Assembly: GCF_029946515.1 (NCBI RefSeq)
Contig: NZ_JARZHH010000004.1
Location: 186,001-250,000, forward strand
DNA from: Polyangium sp. 6x1
GTDB lineage: Bacteria; Myxococcota_A; Polyangia; Polyangiales; Polyangiaceae
Length of the DNA stretch: 64,000 nt
Direction: 5' to 3'
Positions 42,454-51,487 of the stretch are shown piece after piece. Below the pieces are notes generated by a model. It searched no databases and was not told the origin of the DNA. It saw nothing but the letters and a program-made list of their open reading frames with translations. Every line of letters starts with the position of its first letter. Position 1 is the stretch's first letter. The position numbers and the translations under genes are program-made.

Positions 42454-45165
42454 CTAGGGCCAGCCGATCGTCATGAACCGGACGCGGCCGGTGCCGCCGA
42501 TGGCGTCGTCGCCAAAGAAGAGCGAGGTGCCCTCGCGACCGGCGAACGAGGGAGAGACGTCCGCGTTGGCGCCACCCGTGAGCGTGGCGAGGGCCTTGAG
42601 CGGCCCGGGGGGCGCGCCGGGCGAGAGCTCGAACGCGTCGAGGAACATGCCCTCGAGGCGCGCGGACGTGAGGACACCGCGGCACTTCGAGGGGCCGCAC
42701 GCGAGGGCGACGGAGGTGACGGCGCTCTGCTCCTCGCCATGGACCGTGCGCAGGGGGCCGGCCAGGGCGCCGCGTTCGTCGAGGATCGCGATGCGCGCGC
42801 TCGCCGCCGATTCCTCGCCCTTGTCGGAGGCGGCTTCCTCGATCCAGGTGACGATCACACGATCGCCGGCGAGCGTCACCGAGGGCGAGCGCGAGTGCGC
42901 GGGAGACGCGTAGAGGCGCGTCTCGGGGCCGACCTTCTGGAGCGTGCGCGTGTCGAGGCGGACGACGTGGATGTCGCCGGCGCCCTCGTCGGGGTTGCTC
43001 CGCGCGTCGGACCACACGAGGAACGTCTCCTTGCCGCGCACCGCGATCTGCACCTCGGTCGAGTCGCCGGGCGCCTCGGTGATGCGTCGGTCCTGGACGA
43101 CCTTGCGCAGCGTGCGATCGACGCGCGCGGCGTAGACCTCGGCGTTGCCGTCGCGCGTGTCGACCCACGCGACGATGAAGCCGTCGTCGGTGCTCTTGCC
43201 CGGATCGGAGGGAGGCGCGTACGCGACGGCGACATCCGAGACCTCGCTCGGGACGCCGTCCTTGCTCGGCTTGCGCGCGATCGTCGTGAGCGGCTTTTGC
43301 GCGATCTTTTCGCCCTCGGGCCCGAGCTTGGCGATCTGGACCTGGGCCTCGTTCTTGTCTCGCGAGGCCCAGACGAGCGCGCTCTCCTCGGTCTTGCCGC
43401 CCGGCGCGGAGGCGATCGCGACGCCGCCGATCGAGAGCGCGCGGCGGGAGAGGATCTGGGTTTTTCCGGGAACGCCGGCCGCGGAGACGGGGCGCACGCC
43501 CACCGTGGCGAGCTGCTCGTCTTTGCGCGCAGGTTTGCCGCCGTCGCGGTCGCCAGAGCCTTCGAGGTAGTAGGTGACCCACGCGGCGAGCGCGCCGCCG
43601 GAGGGGCGCTCGGTCGCGGCCACGCGGGCGAGGTGCTCGCCGTCGTAGAGGGCCGTGACGCTGAGCGGGCGCGGCGGGGTCTCCTCGGGATCCCGCGAGG
43701 CCGGCGCGCGCCAAGGGCTCTGCCGCACGGGCAAGCCGACCGCCGCGAGCGTCGCGGGCGAGCCCTCGCTCGCCGCGAGCGTGGTGCAAGCGCCTGCCTG
43801 GCAGGACAAACTTCGCGTGAGGTAGGGGATGCCCTCGGTGGTCGCGAAGGCCTCGGCGCGCACGGGCTCCGCGGCGCGGACCTGGAGGTCGGGGCCGAAG
43901 CGCACGAACGTGGGCCAGATCGGCGCGTCCTTGGGCAGAGGGCCCGCGCCGTTCGACATGGGCGCGAGCGTGAGCGCGGCGAAGCCGTCGCCGTCGGCGG
44001 TGATGTCGGGCGGGCCGTTCGCGCTGAAGACGAGCGTCGCGCGCTCGGCGCCGAGCTTGCCGTCGGCATCCATCGTCGCGAGGCGGATGAGGCGCCCTTC
44101 GCGCGGCGATCGCAGGAGATCTTCCCACGCGAGCAGGGCGCGTTTGCCCGCGCCCGCGCCCGAGACGATCGAGACGAGGGCTTGTTCGCCGATGGGCACG
44201 GTCGCGCGCTTCGGGGGCGTGACGATGGTGCCGCCGGGCTCGACCGCGGCGATGTACACGCTGGAGTCGATGTTGCGCACGTCGGTCCAGCCGATGAGCG
44301 TGCGCCCGCCCGCGCGGCCCGCGACGATGTCGGTCTGCGCCGTCGCCTCCGGGTTCACGACGACGGGCGTCGAGACCTTCCCCGCGAGATCGACGTCGGC
44401 GTAGAGCACGCGGCCGACCCAGCCTTGTTTGGTCTCGTTTTGCGCGCCGCCCGCGGGCGCGACCACGGTGACGATCGCGGCGCCGCGCTCGGTCGCGACG
44501 AGATCCCAGCCGAGGACCTCGTGCGCGAGCGTGACCGCGGGGGAAGGGGTTTTTCCTGGCGTCACCGGCGCCGCCAGAACGTCGAAGTGATCGTCGCGAG
44601 GCATCTCCCAGACGACGAGCGCCGAGGTCGGGCCCGGGACGATCTGGACCCAGCTCACCTCGTCGGCCGACTGCGCGAGCGTGATGGGCGCGCCGCGCGC
44701 GGCCCCCGTCGCGTCGAGGGACAGGACCTTCACCGCGGCGTTGTTCTTGATGCCCTCGACCCACGCCGCGAGGTAGCCATCGCCCACGGCCTCGACCGTG
44801 GCGACGGGCATCTCGGCCGCGGCGGGACCGACGTCGATGGGCTCGGCCGTCCTGGGCTTCCCTTCCGGACCGCAGAGGCGCGTGTAGAGCCGGCCGCGCG
44901 CGTCGTAGAAGACGAGCATGTCCTCGCCGCGCCGCGCGACGTACGGCGCCGCGTTCTCGCTGTCGAGCCGCGCGATGACGTACGAGGGCAAGAGCGCCGG
45001 GCCCGCGACCGTGGCGGCGGGCTTGGGGTTTGCCGAGGGACGGAGCGTGGGCTTCGGGCGCGACGTGCGCGGCTGTTTCGGAGGCGCGCCGCCGCAACCC
45101 GGCGCGAGCGACGAGAGAGCCACGAGCGAGAGGGCGAACGCAACGCGTGCCGTCGAACTTCGCAT
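42454..45165 (-). CDS. Large propeller-like lipoprotein, 903 aa
   Basis: Lipoprotein signal with lipobox APGC (Cys24), then a Pro/Lys-rich linker. The rest is a long run of strand-rich repeats with recurring patterns such as GYLAAWVEG, ALVVWEMP, TLIGWTDVRN, ALLAWEDLL, FIVAWVDTRDG, TFLVWSDAR and VIVTWIEEA: a hydrophobic strand, then Trp and an acidic or turn residue, spaced roughly 50-70 residues apart. This is the pattern of beta-propeller or sialidase/BNR-like repeats in secreted proteins. No enzymatic motif is seen. It lies downstream of the histidine kinase gene with a hairpin between. Likely surface or periplasmic; ligand unknown. Confidence 0.85.
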   Translation of the reverse strand: MRSSTARVAFALSLVALSSLAPGCGGAPPKQPRTSRPKPTLRPSANPKPAATVAGPALLPSYVIARLDSENAAPYVARRGEDMLVFYDARGRLYTRLCGPEGKPRTAEPIDVGPAAAEMPVATVEAVGDGYLAAWVEGIKNNAAVKVLSLDATGAARGAPITLAQSADEVSWVQIVPGPTSALVVWEMPRDDHFDVLAAPVTPGKTPSPAVTLAHEVLGWDLVATERGAAIVTVVAPAGGAQNETKQGWVGRVLYADVDLAGKVSTPVVVNPEATAQTDIVAGRAGGRTLIGWTDVRNIDSSVYIAAVEPGGTIVTPPKRATVPIGEQALVSIVSGAGAGKRALLAWEDLLRSPREGRLIRLATMDADGKLGAERATLVFSANGPPDITADGDGFAALTLAPMSNGAGPLPKDAPIWPTFVRFGPDLQVRAAEPVRAEAFATTEGIPYLTRSLSCQAGACTTLAASEGSPATLAAVGLPVRQSPWRAPASRDPEETPPRPLSVTALYDGEHLARVAATERPSGGALAAWVTYYLEGSGDRDGGKPARKDEQLATVGVRPVSAAGVPGKTQILSRRALSIGGVAIASAPGGKTEESALVWASRDKNEAQVQIAKLGPEGEKIAQKPLTTIARKPSKDGVPSEVSDVAVAYAPPSDPGKSTDDGFIVAWVDTRDGNAEVYAARVDRTLRKVVQDRRITEAPGDSTEVQIAVRGKETFLVWSDARSNPDEGAGDIHVVRLDTRTLQKVGPETRLYASPAHSRSPSVTLAGDRVIVTWIEEAASDKGEESAASARIAILDERGALAGPLRTVHGEEQSAVTSVALACGPSKCRGVLTSARLEGMFLDAFELSPGAPPGPLKALATLTGGANADVSPSFAGREGTSLFFGDDAIGGTGRVRFMTIGWP

Positions 45166-45215
45166 GGCCGGACCATGCCAGAGGCGATCGACGCTCGCCA
45201 GCGCAGAGGCCCCTC

Positions 45216-45238
45216 GAGCGCCGAACCGCTCGGCGCTC
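45216..45238. terminator. 9-bp hairpin between histidine kinase and lipoprotein genes
   Basis: GAGCGCCGA (45216-45224) pairs with TCGGCGCTC (45230-45238) around a 5-nt loop in the 130-nt gap between two same-strand genes. No T-run follows on the minus strand, so it could be a terminator of the kinase message, an mRNA stabiliser or a leader element of the lipoprotein gene. Confidence 0.45.
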
Positions 45239-45295
45239 TGCGAGAGGACGAAGCGATCGCGCCTCGGGGGGAATCGTTGGGGCTTTGTCCGGGTT

Positions 45296-47032
45296 CTAGG
45301 CGCCTTTGTCCGGCCCGCGGAGCGTGGTGTCGACGGCCGGCGGTTTGTCGAGCAGGGGCGGGCCGGACACGGGCAGCCAGAATTCGAACACCGCGCCGCC
45401 CTTCTTCGCCTCGCGATACGCGATTTCTCCGCCGTGCTCGAACACGATGCGCTGGACGATCGCCAGGCCGAGGCCGGTGCCTTTCTCCTTGGTCGTCGCG
45501 TACGCCTCGAACAGCCGCGGCACCATCTCGGCAGGTACGCCCGGGCCGTTGTCGCGCACGACGATGCGGACCTTGTTGTCCGGCAGCGGCCCGAGCGTCA
45601 CGAGCACACGCGGGTCGGGACGCACGGCGCTCGCTGCGTCGAGGCCGTTCTGGATCAGGTTCGTCAGCACCTGCACCATCTGATCGCGATCGGCCATCAC
45701 CTTCGGGATCGGCTCGGACGAGAGCTCGACCCGACGCGTGCCCGTGCGCTCGACGCCTTCGCCCGCCGAGACGTGCAGCGTGACCACGCCCTTCGCCACG
45801 GAGACGAGATCGAGCGGCTCGGGGTTCGGCGGCGGGAGGCGCGCGAAGCGCGTGAACTCGGTGACGATGTTCGCGATCCGGTGGACCTCTTGCAGCACCG
45901 TGACCGTCGCCTCCTCGAAGTACTCGTCGAAGGCGGGATCTTCACGGGCGCGGAGCCTTCGAAGCGTCTCGACGGCGGCGCGGATCGGGGCGAGCGGGTT
46001 CTTGATCTCGTGCGCGATCTGCCGCGCGACCTCGCGCTGCGCGGCGATCCTCTCCGTCGCGGCGAGGCGCCTGCGGATCGCGGCGAGCTCGGCGATCGTG
46101 CGGTTCCACGCGTCGGCGAGATCGGAGAGCTCGCGGCCGCCGCGCCCCTTCACCGTGCGCGGCGCGCCGGCCACGACCTCGCGCGTCTCGCGGGCGAGCT
46201 CGACGAGCGGGCGCGAGAGGCTCCGCGCGAGGACAAACGCGATGGCGAGGCCGAGCACGAGCGCGACCGAGCCGGCGAAGAGCATCGCGCGATCGAGCTT
46301 CGCGAGCGCGGCGTGGAGCTTGTCGCGCGTGGCGATCGCCACGACGCGCAGGCCCGGGACCTCGGCGACGTCGATCGGCCGGACGACCGCGCTGCCTGCC
46401 ATCTTCGCGCGATCGGGCCCCTCGACGCGGAGCTCGACGCCGTGCGAGGCGCCGATGCGCTCGAGGATCTTGCCGACGCGGCGCGCGCCGACGAGGCCGA
46501 CCTCGACGCCGCCGCCCGAGCGCGCGCAGTGCACTTCGAGGGAAGCCTCGCCGCCCTTCGGATCGGGCCGCAGCCGCGGCGCGCCGCCCGTCGGCGATCG
46601 CAAGAGCTTCGCGAGCTCGGGGGCCTTCGTGCCCGTGAGCGCGACGTCCGAGGCGGCCAGGATCAAGCCCTTGTCGGTGACGAGCACGAGGTCGTCGAGC
46701 CCGAGCGCGCGCGCCTGATCGGGGACGAAGTGTCGCATCGAGATGCGCGCGCCCGACTCGATCGCGGCCTCGTCGCCGCGCGCCTTTTCGAGCAAGAGGT
46801 GCGCTTTGTCCACGAACGTATCGTGCGCGCAGAGCGGACCGAGCAGGCCTTCGAGCGCGCGCGCCTCCCGCGCGAGCTCGCGACGAACGCCCACCGCGGC
46901 GGCCTCGATCCGGTCCTCGAAGTCGCTCTCGATGATCTGACGCGAGGCGTCGCGCAGCGACAGACCCACGAGCGCCGCGGCAAAGATGGCGACGAGGCCG
47001 AAGGCGAGGAGCAACCGGGCAGCGAGGGTCAC
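45296..47032 (-). CDS. NtrY-like sensor histidine kinase with extracytoplasmic sensor
   Basis: A 578-residue membrane kinase. TM1 at ~7-28, a periplasmic sensor of ~220 residues (~30-250), TM2 at ~255-277, a HAMP domain (SRPLVELARETREVVAG...), HisKA with the phosphoacceptor His341 in AHEIKNPLAP, and an HATPase with the N box NLIQNGLDAAS, G1 DNGPGVP and G2 GTGLGLAIVQRI. The C-terminus has a short extension (LLDKPPAVDTTLRGPDKGA). No response regulator gene is adjacent, so it is an orphan kinase here; the downstream lipoprotein could be a target or sensor partner. Divergent from the small lipoprotein at 47215. Confidence 0.92.
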   Translation of the reverse strand: MTLAARLLLAFGLVAIFAAALVGLSLRDASRQIIESDFEDRIEAAAVGVRRELAREARALEGLLGPLCAHDTFVDKAHLLLEKARGDEAAIESGARISMRHFVPDQARALGLDDLVLVTDKGLILAASDVALTGTKAPELAKLLRSPTGGAPRLRPDPKGGEASLEVHCARSGGGVEVGLVGARRVGKILERIGASHGVELRVEGPDRAKMAGSAVVRPIDVAEVPGLRVVAIATRDKLHAALAKLDRAMLFAGSVALVLGLAIAFVLARSLSRPLVELARETREVVAGAPRTVKGRGGRELSDLADAWNRTIAELAAIRRRLAATERIAAQREVARQIAHEIKNPLAPIRAAVETLRRLRAREDPAFDEYFEEATVTVLQEVHRIANIVTEFTRFARLPPPNPEPLDLVSVAKGVVTLHVSAGEGVERTGTRRVELSSEPIPKVMADRDQMVQVLTNLIQNGLDAASAVRPDPRVLVTLGPLPDNKVRIVVRDNGPGVPAEMVPRLFEAYATTKEKGTGLGLAIVQRIVFEHGGEIAYREAKKGGAVFEFWLPVSGPPLLDKPPAVDTTLRGPDKGA

Positions 47033-47175
47033 GGGCGAAGAAGCCTCGAAGGGCCCGCATCATAGGCGCACGCGCGCCTCCGCGCCGCAACGTCCCTCGA
47101 TGAGGCGCGCCGCCCGCGCCACTGAAAAATTCTCCGCCGGTGTCGTAGGGTGGCCCGGCCCGCCGTCGTCCACGC

Positions 47176-47193
47176 TGTTCGGGGTTCCGAACA
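47176..47193. promoter_or_regulatory. Dyad TGTTCGG-4-CCGAACA upstream of a small lipoprotein
   Basis: Perfect 7-bp inverted repeat with a 4-nt spacer, ending 21 nt before the ATG at 47215, between two divergent genes. It is typical in form of a repressor site overlapping the start region. The regulator is unknown. Confidence 0.45.
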
Positions 47194-47214
47194 TCAGCGC
47201 ATGGAGGCTCTTCC

Positions 47215-47442
47215 ATGAGGGGATTCGTCGGCTTGCTGGTTCTTTCGGGGATGCTTGTGGGGTGCGGCACGTTCGTCGGCTCGAACGACGGTGTTCCTAC
47301 CCGCAGAGCTCCGCATCATCGGGGCTACGACAAGCCCTTCGGGACGTCGCCGGACTACAGCTCGCCCCCGAGAAAGGCCGCGGGGGAGGGGGAATCTCGG
47401 CGGACGGGGGCCGAGGGGGCCGCGCAGCCGGGCGGGTCCTAG
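47215..47442 (+). CDS. Small lipoprotein, 75 aa
   Basis: Starts MRGFVGLLVLSGMLVGCGTF: basic N-terminus, hydrophobic core and lipobox LVGC with Cys17. A GGAGG ribosome site (47203-47207) lies 7 nt upstream, which supports it as real. The mature ~58 residues are Pro/Gly/Ser/Arg-rich and probably disordered, with no recognisable domain. It is divergent from the histidine kinase gene and followed by the chemoreceptor-like gene after 144 nt. Role unknown; an envelope-attached small protein. Confidence 0.65.
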   Translation: MRGFVGLLVLSGMLVGCGTFVGSNDGVPTRRAPHHRGYDKPFGTSPDYSSPPRKAAGEGESRRTGAEGAAQPGGS

Positions 47443-47586
47443 GCCTCGATCGCGAGGAAATGATCCCTCTCCTTGCACCCGAGGCCCTGGCGCTCTTAAC
47501 CTCGGCGAGCGTTCGCGTGTCGGCTCGCGCCTGCCCCTCGGCCGGAGCGTCGCCCGACGCGCGCCACCCGCAAGCCGCGTCAGACC

Positions 47587-49941
47587 ATGAACTCAAGGCA
47601 GCTCGGCCCCCCCGCCGTCGTCCTCGTCGCCGCCGTCCTCTTCGGCATCGGATCCAAGTCCTTCCTCAAGGACTTCACGTCCGAGCTCTTCTACCTGATA
47701 GGCCTCAGCGCCGCGGTCGCGATGTTCATCGCAAGCGCGTCCCAGGGCGCGAACGTCAAGCTCGGCGGGCTCGTCGACGCGCTGAAAGCCGCGGCCCGCG
47801 GCAAGAAGCCAGCGTTGCCCGAAGGCGTGACGGGCGAGCTCGCGGACGTCTACGAGGAGATCCAGCGGCTCTCGAAGAAGACCGCGGACCTCAACGAAGA
47901 AGTCGCGAAGCTCGAGCAGAACGCAGGCACGAGCAGCGTGAACGTCGACGAGGTGATCGACGCCCTCGGTCGCGCCTCCTCCGGCGAGCGCGTGCGCGCG
48001 CCGGCAGGCACGAAGCCCGACATGGCGCGCATCTACGCGGAGCTTTCGGGCGTCGCCGAGGTGGTCCGCGACGCGACGAAGGACGCGGACAAGAAGGTCC
48101 AGCTCGCCGAGGAGCGCGCGAGCGCCGCCGAGCAACGCGCAGGCAGCGCCGAGCAGCGGCTCCAGTCGCTCGAGGCGCGGATCTCGGGCGCCGAGCAGCG
48201 CGCGATCGTCGCCGAACAAGGGCTCGCCGGCGCCGAGCAGCGCGCGCAGACCGCGGAGCAACGCGAGGCCCAGCGCAAGGGTGAGCTCGCCGAGACGCTC
48301 GCGAACGTCGAGGCCGACGTCATCGATGCGGTCCAGCGCGTCGCCGAGGGCGAGCGTGTCCGTCCGCCGCCCGGCGCGAAGCCGGAGGTGGCCCGCATCT
48401 TCATGGAGCTCTCCTCGATCGGCGAGCGCCTCACGCAGGCCGAGCAGCGCGAGCAGAAGCGCCGCGCCGAGCTCGCCGAGGCGATGCAGATCCTCGAAGG
48501 CGAGATCGTCAACGCCGTGCAGCGCGCCGGCGAGGGCGAGCGTGTCCGCGCGCCCGTGGGCGCGAAGCCCGAGGTCGCGCGGATCTACATGGAGCTCGCG
48601 TCGATCGGCGAGCGCCTCAGCGGCTCGGAGCAACGCGAGCAGAAGCGGCGCGCGGAGCTCGGCGAGGCGCTCGGCGTCATCGACGAGTACCTGCCCCGGC
48701 TCGGCGACGGCCTCGGCACCGTGCTCACCTCGGCCGAGCAGGCGACGGCGCACGCGCGCGACATCAACGCCTCGCTGTCGACCTTCTCGCAGTCGATCGA
48801 GATGCTCGCGACGAGCGCAGAGGAGTCCTCTTCGAGCATCCTGGAGATGACGGCGACGAGCGACGAGGTCGCCGAGAACGTCGGTGAGCTCGCGGCGAGT
48901 GTGCGCGAGACGGTCTCCTCGATCGAGGAGATGGCCTACTCGATCCGCGAGGTCGCGAAGAACGTCGACGGCCTCTCGCTGACCGCGGAAGAGACGAGCT
49001 CCTCGATGAACCAGATGGACGTGTCCATCGATCAGGTTCAGTCGAACGCGAACGAGACGGCGCGTCTGTCCGAGGAGGTCGCCATGGACGCCGAGAAGGG
49101 CGCCGAGGCGATCCTGAAGACGATCAGCGAGATCTACCGCATCAAGGAGTCGAGCCAGGAGGCCGTGAGCGTCATCTCGAACCTCGGCTTCCGCATCGAG
49201 GCGATCGGCCAGATCCTCGCGGTCATCGACGACGTCGCCGAGCAGACGAACCTGCTCGCGCTGAACGCCGCAATCCTCTCCGCCCAGGCCGGCGAGCACG
49301 GCAAAGGCTTCGCCGTCGTCGCCGACGAGATCAAAGAGCTCGCCGATCGCGCGGGCGGCAGCACGAAGGAGATCGCGGACCTCATCAAGACGATCCAGGC
49401 CGAGTCGAAGAACGCGATCGCCGCCGTCGAGCGCGGCGCGCACAACGTCGACCGCGGCGTCGAGGTCTCGAACGAAGCCGAGCGCGCGCTGAAGAAGATT
49501 CTCGACAGCTCGCAGAAGAGCACGAACATGGTGCGCGCCATCGCGCGCGCCACGGTCGAGCAGGCCAAGGGCTCGAAGCAGGTCACCGACGCGATCGGCC
49601 GCATCGCCGAGACCGTGCAGCAGATCGCCGCGGCCACGGCCGAGCAGGCGCGTGGCTCGGAGCTCATCATGAAGAGCGCCGAGAAGATGCGCACGATCAC
49701 GCAACACGTGGAGCGCTCGAGCCAGGAGCAGGCCCGCGGCGGCCGGCAGATGACGAGCTCGATCGAGCAGATCTCCGCGATGGTGAACAACCTGAACGCG
49801 TCGCAGCGCAACCAGAACCGCGGCTTCGAACAGCTGCTCGACGCCTCCAAGAAGATCGAGGAGGCGGCGCGTATCCAGGAGCAGACGATGCGCCAGCTCG
49901 GCAACGCCGTGGAGCGCGTGCGCCGGAGCATCGGCGCCTGA
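47587..49941 (+). CDS. Methyl-accepting chemotaxis-like protein with HAMP-like repeats
   Basis: A 784-residue signalling protein. Two N-terminal hydrophobic segments (~8-24 and ~33-50) with almost no periplasmic loop mean it senses from the cytoplasm or membrane. Residues ~119-362 hold three HAMP-like units with consensus GERVRxPxGxKPxxARIYxELS, connected by Glu/Gln/Arg coiled coil. The MCP signalling domain (~380-780) contains the hairpin tip [30 protein letters not shown], written here in pieces as ~residues 553-582; most chemoreceptors have NAAIEAARAGE, so the tip is altered (Glu to Leu). No Che genes are nearby. It is coupled to a double-FHA gene 46 nt downstream. Confidence 0.92.
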   Translation: MNSRQLGPPAVVLVAAVLFGIGSKSFLKDFTSELFYLIGLSAAVAMFIASASQGANVKLGGLVDALKAAARGKKPALPEGVTGELADVYEEIQRLSKKTADLNEEVAKLEQNAGTSSVNVDEVIDALGRASSGERVRAPAGTKPDMARIYAELSGVAEVVRDATKDADKKVQLAEERASAAEQRAGSAEQRLQSLEARISGAEQRAIVAEQGLAGAEQRAQTAEQREAQRKGELAETLANVEADVIDAVQRVAEGERVRPPPGAKPEVARIFMELSSIGERLTQAEQREQKRRAELAEAMQILEGEIVNAVQRAGEGERVRAPVGAKPEVARIYMELASIGERLSGSEQREQKRRAELGEALGVIDEYLPRLGDGLGTVLTSAEQATAHARDINASLSTFSQSIEMLATSAEESSSSILEMTATSDEVAENVGELAASVRETVSSIEEMAYSIREVAKNVDGLSLTAEETSSSMNQMDVSIDQVQSNANETARLSEEVAMDAEKGAEAILKTISEIYRIKESSQEAVSVISNLGFRIEAIGQILAVIDDVAEQTNLLALNAAILSAQAGEHGKGFAVVADEIKELADRAGGSTKEIADLIKTIQAESKNAIAAVERGAHNVDRGVEVSNEAERALKKILDSSQKSTNMVRAIARATVEQAKGSKQVTDAIGRIAETVQQIAAATAEQARGSELIMKSAEKMRTITQHVERSSQEQARGGRQMTSSIEQISAMVNNLNASQRNQNRGFEQLLDASKKIEEAARIQEQTMRQLGNAVERVRRSIGA
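48328..48699 (+). repeat. Two direct repeats of 186 nt within the chemoreceptor-like gene
   Basis: The unit beginning GCGGTCCAGCGC at 48328 recurs at 48514 with a 62-codon period; both encode A-V-Q-R...GERVR...GAKPEVARI...MEL.SIGERL...[10 protein letters not shown] third, more divergent copy lies at about 47942-48070. This is in-frame duplication of a HAMP-like signalling module. Confidence 0.7.
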
Positions 49942-49946
49942 AGGCG

Positions 49947-49972
49947 CGCGCGGCGAAGCATCTCGCCGCGCG
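49947..49972. terminator. Perfect 10-bp intercistronic hairpin
   Basis: CGCGCGGCGA (49947-49956) pairs exactly with TCGCCGCGCG (49963-49972), loop AGCATC, in the 46-nt gap between the chemoreceptor-like and FHA genes. No T-run follows. It may attenuate transcription, stabilise the upstream mRNA or mark a processing site. Confidence 0.5.
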
Positions 49973-49987
49973 TTCGCCCGAGGTTTC

Positions 49988-50956
49988 ATGGCACTCACGA
50001 TCACGGTGCGGGCGGAGGCAACGGGCGACGAGCTCTCGCTCACCTTCGACATGCCGCGCGTGTTCATCGGCCGCGGCGAAGGCTCCGATCTCCGCCTCCC
50101 CGACCCCAGCGTCAGCCTCCGTCACGCCTCGATCCGCCAGCGCGGCCACGAGTACGTGATCATCGACGAAGGCAGCACGAACGGCACGGCCCTCGGCTCC
50201 GTGCTCTTGCCGCCGCAATCGCCGCGCGTCCTCCGATCCGGAGAGCTCTTTCGCCTCGGCCGCGTGTGGCTCGAAGTGAAGATCGATCCGCTCGCGACCG
50301 CGCGCGCGACACCCGCGACGACCAAAGCCCTCGCGCTCGACCTCGTCACGCGTGGGCTCGCCACGCAGGGCGAGGACGCAGGTCCAAAGCTCGTCGTCGT
50401 GTCGGGGCCCGACGAAGGCAAGACGCTCGCGCTCACCGACGCGGCGAGGCGTTACGTGCTCGGACGCGCGCGCGAGGTGGACCTCCCGCTCGACGATCCG
50501 GAGACCGCGTTCCGGCACGTGGAGATCGGCCTCAAGGGCGAGCACCTGCTCGTGCGGGACCTCGGCTCGAAGGCCGCGCTGCTCGAAGGCGCGGCGCTCG
50601 GCCCGACCGACGTCGCCTGGCGTAGCGGACAAACCCTCGCCATGGGCCGCAACACGCTGGTGTTCGAGTATCCCGCGGCCGAAGCGCTGGCGGAGCTGTC
50701 GCGGTGCGCGGACGAGCCGATGCGCCCCGAGGACGCGCCCCCGCCGCCCGTCGCCGAGGACGAGACGCCCTCCACGACGGCTGCGCCGGAGCCGACGCCC
50801 GTGGAGGACGACGCCTCGCGCCCGCTTCGGCCTCAGCGAGCGGCCACGCCGGCTCCCGAGTCTGGTTGGAGCCTCACCGATGGTCTGGTGTTCGTCTTTG
50901 GGGCCTTTGTGCTCGTCCTCAGCGTCGTCGGCTTCTTCTGGTTGATCCGGCGTTAG
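49988..50956 (+). CDS. Tail-anchored protein with two FHA domains
   Basis: A 322-residue protein. The first FHA domain (~10-100) has VFIGRGEGSDLRLPD, SVSLRHASI and GSTNGT, so phosphothreonine binding is likely. The second (~130-230) has VLGRAREVDLPLDD but TAFRHVEI and GSKAALLEG instead of S-x-x-H and N-G, so it is probably degenerate. A Pro/Glu-rich linker follows and one C-terminal membrane helix (~298-319) ends in RR, placing both FHA domains in the cytoplasm. It could bind phosphorylated kinases and tie them to the chemoreceptor-like protein encoded just upstream. Confidence 0.9.
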   Translation: MALTITVRAEATGDELSLTFDMPRVFIGRGEGSDLRLPDPSVSLRHASIRQRGHEYVIIDEGSTNGTALGSVLLPPQSPRVLRSGELFRLGRVWLEVKIDPLATARATPATTKALALDLVTRGLATQGEDAGPKLVVVSGPDEGKTLALTDAARRYVLGRAREVDLPLDDPETAFRHVEIGLKGEHLLVRDLGSKAALLEGAALGPTDVAWRSGQTLAMGRNTLVFEYPAAEALAELSRCADEPMRPEDAPPPPVAEDETPSTTAAPEPTPVEDDASRPLRPQRAATPAPESGWSLTDGLVFVFGAFVLVLSVVGFFWLIRR

Positions 50957-51025
50957 GTCCTTGACGCCGCGCCTCCGTCCGGGCGGGATCAAAATCGAGA
51001 GAGACCGTACGGAACGGAGGTTTTG

Positions 51026-51487
51026 ATGCGAGCGGTTTGGATGAGCCCGAGTGAGCGGGTTTGCAGCCCCGAGGAGCTCCGGGCCGAGGGGATCATCACC
51101 GAGGCATTTGATCCGCGGTCGATGCAGCCGCTCCTCGATCGCATTCGCGCCGACCGTGGTTTCACCAAGCACGACGACGTCCGGCTCAGCGTGGCGAACC
51201 CGCGCGACGAGGCGACGATTGCCCGCGAGATCGACGAGCATTTGCACCTGATCGCCGAGGTGCGGCTCTTTCTCGAAGGCGAGGGCGTGTATGACGTCCG
51301 CGCGGCCGACGAGCGCTGGATGCGGATCTGGGTCGCCCCGGGCGACGCGCTCGTGATCCCGGAGAAGCGTTATCACCGCTTCCTGCCGAGCGCGAACGTG
51401 CTGCTTCGTTATGTGCAGCCGTACGCGGAGCGCGGCGGCCTCACGCCGCTCTATCGAGCCTCAAGCGAGGATACCCGCGCCGGCTAG
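51026..51487 (+). CDS. Acireductone dioxygenase-family cupin
   Basis: A 153-residue cupin. ATG 51026 has GGAGG at 51016-51020, 5 nt upstream; a TTG directly before it is in frame but unlikely. Metal ligands match acireductone dioxygenase (ARD): His72, His74 and Glu78 in HLHLIAEVR, and His117 in YHRF. VSVANPR-type and APGDALVIPEKRYHRF blocks support the family. ARD oxidises the acireductone of the methionine salvage pathway; no other salvage gene is in the window. Its stop codon overlaps the RNase R stop codon on the other strand (CTAG at 51484-51487). Confidence 0.85.
   Translation: MRAVWMSPSERVCSPEELRAEGIITEAFDPRSMQPLLDRIRADRGFTKHDDVRLSVANPRDEATIAREIDEHLHLIAEVRLFLEGEGVYDVRAADERWMRIWVAPGDALVIPEKRYHRFLPSANVLLRYVQPYAERGGLTPLYRASSEDTRAG

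Noticed and set aside
47593-50067. 824-codon minus-strand frame opposite the chemoreceptor-like gene
   Set aside because: Antisense shadow of a repetitive coiled-coil gene, with no domain signal.
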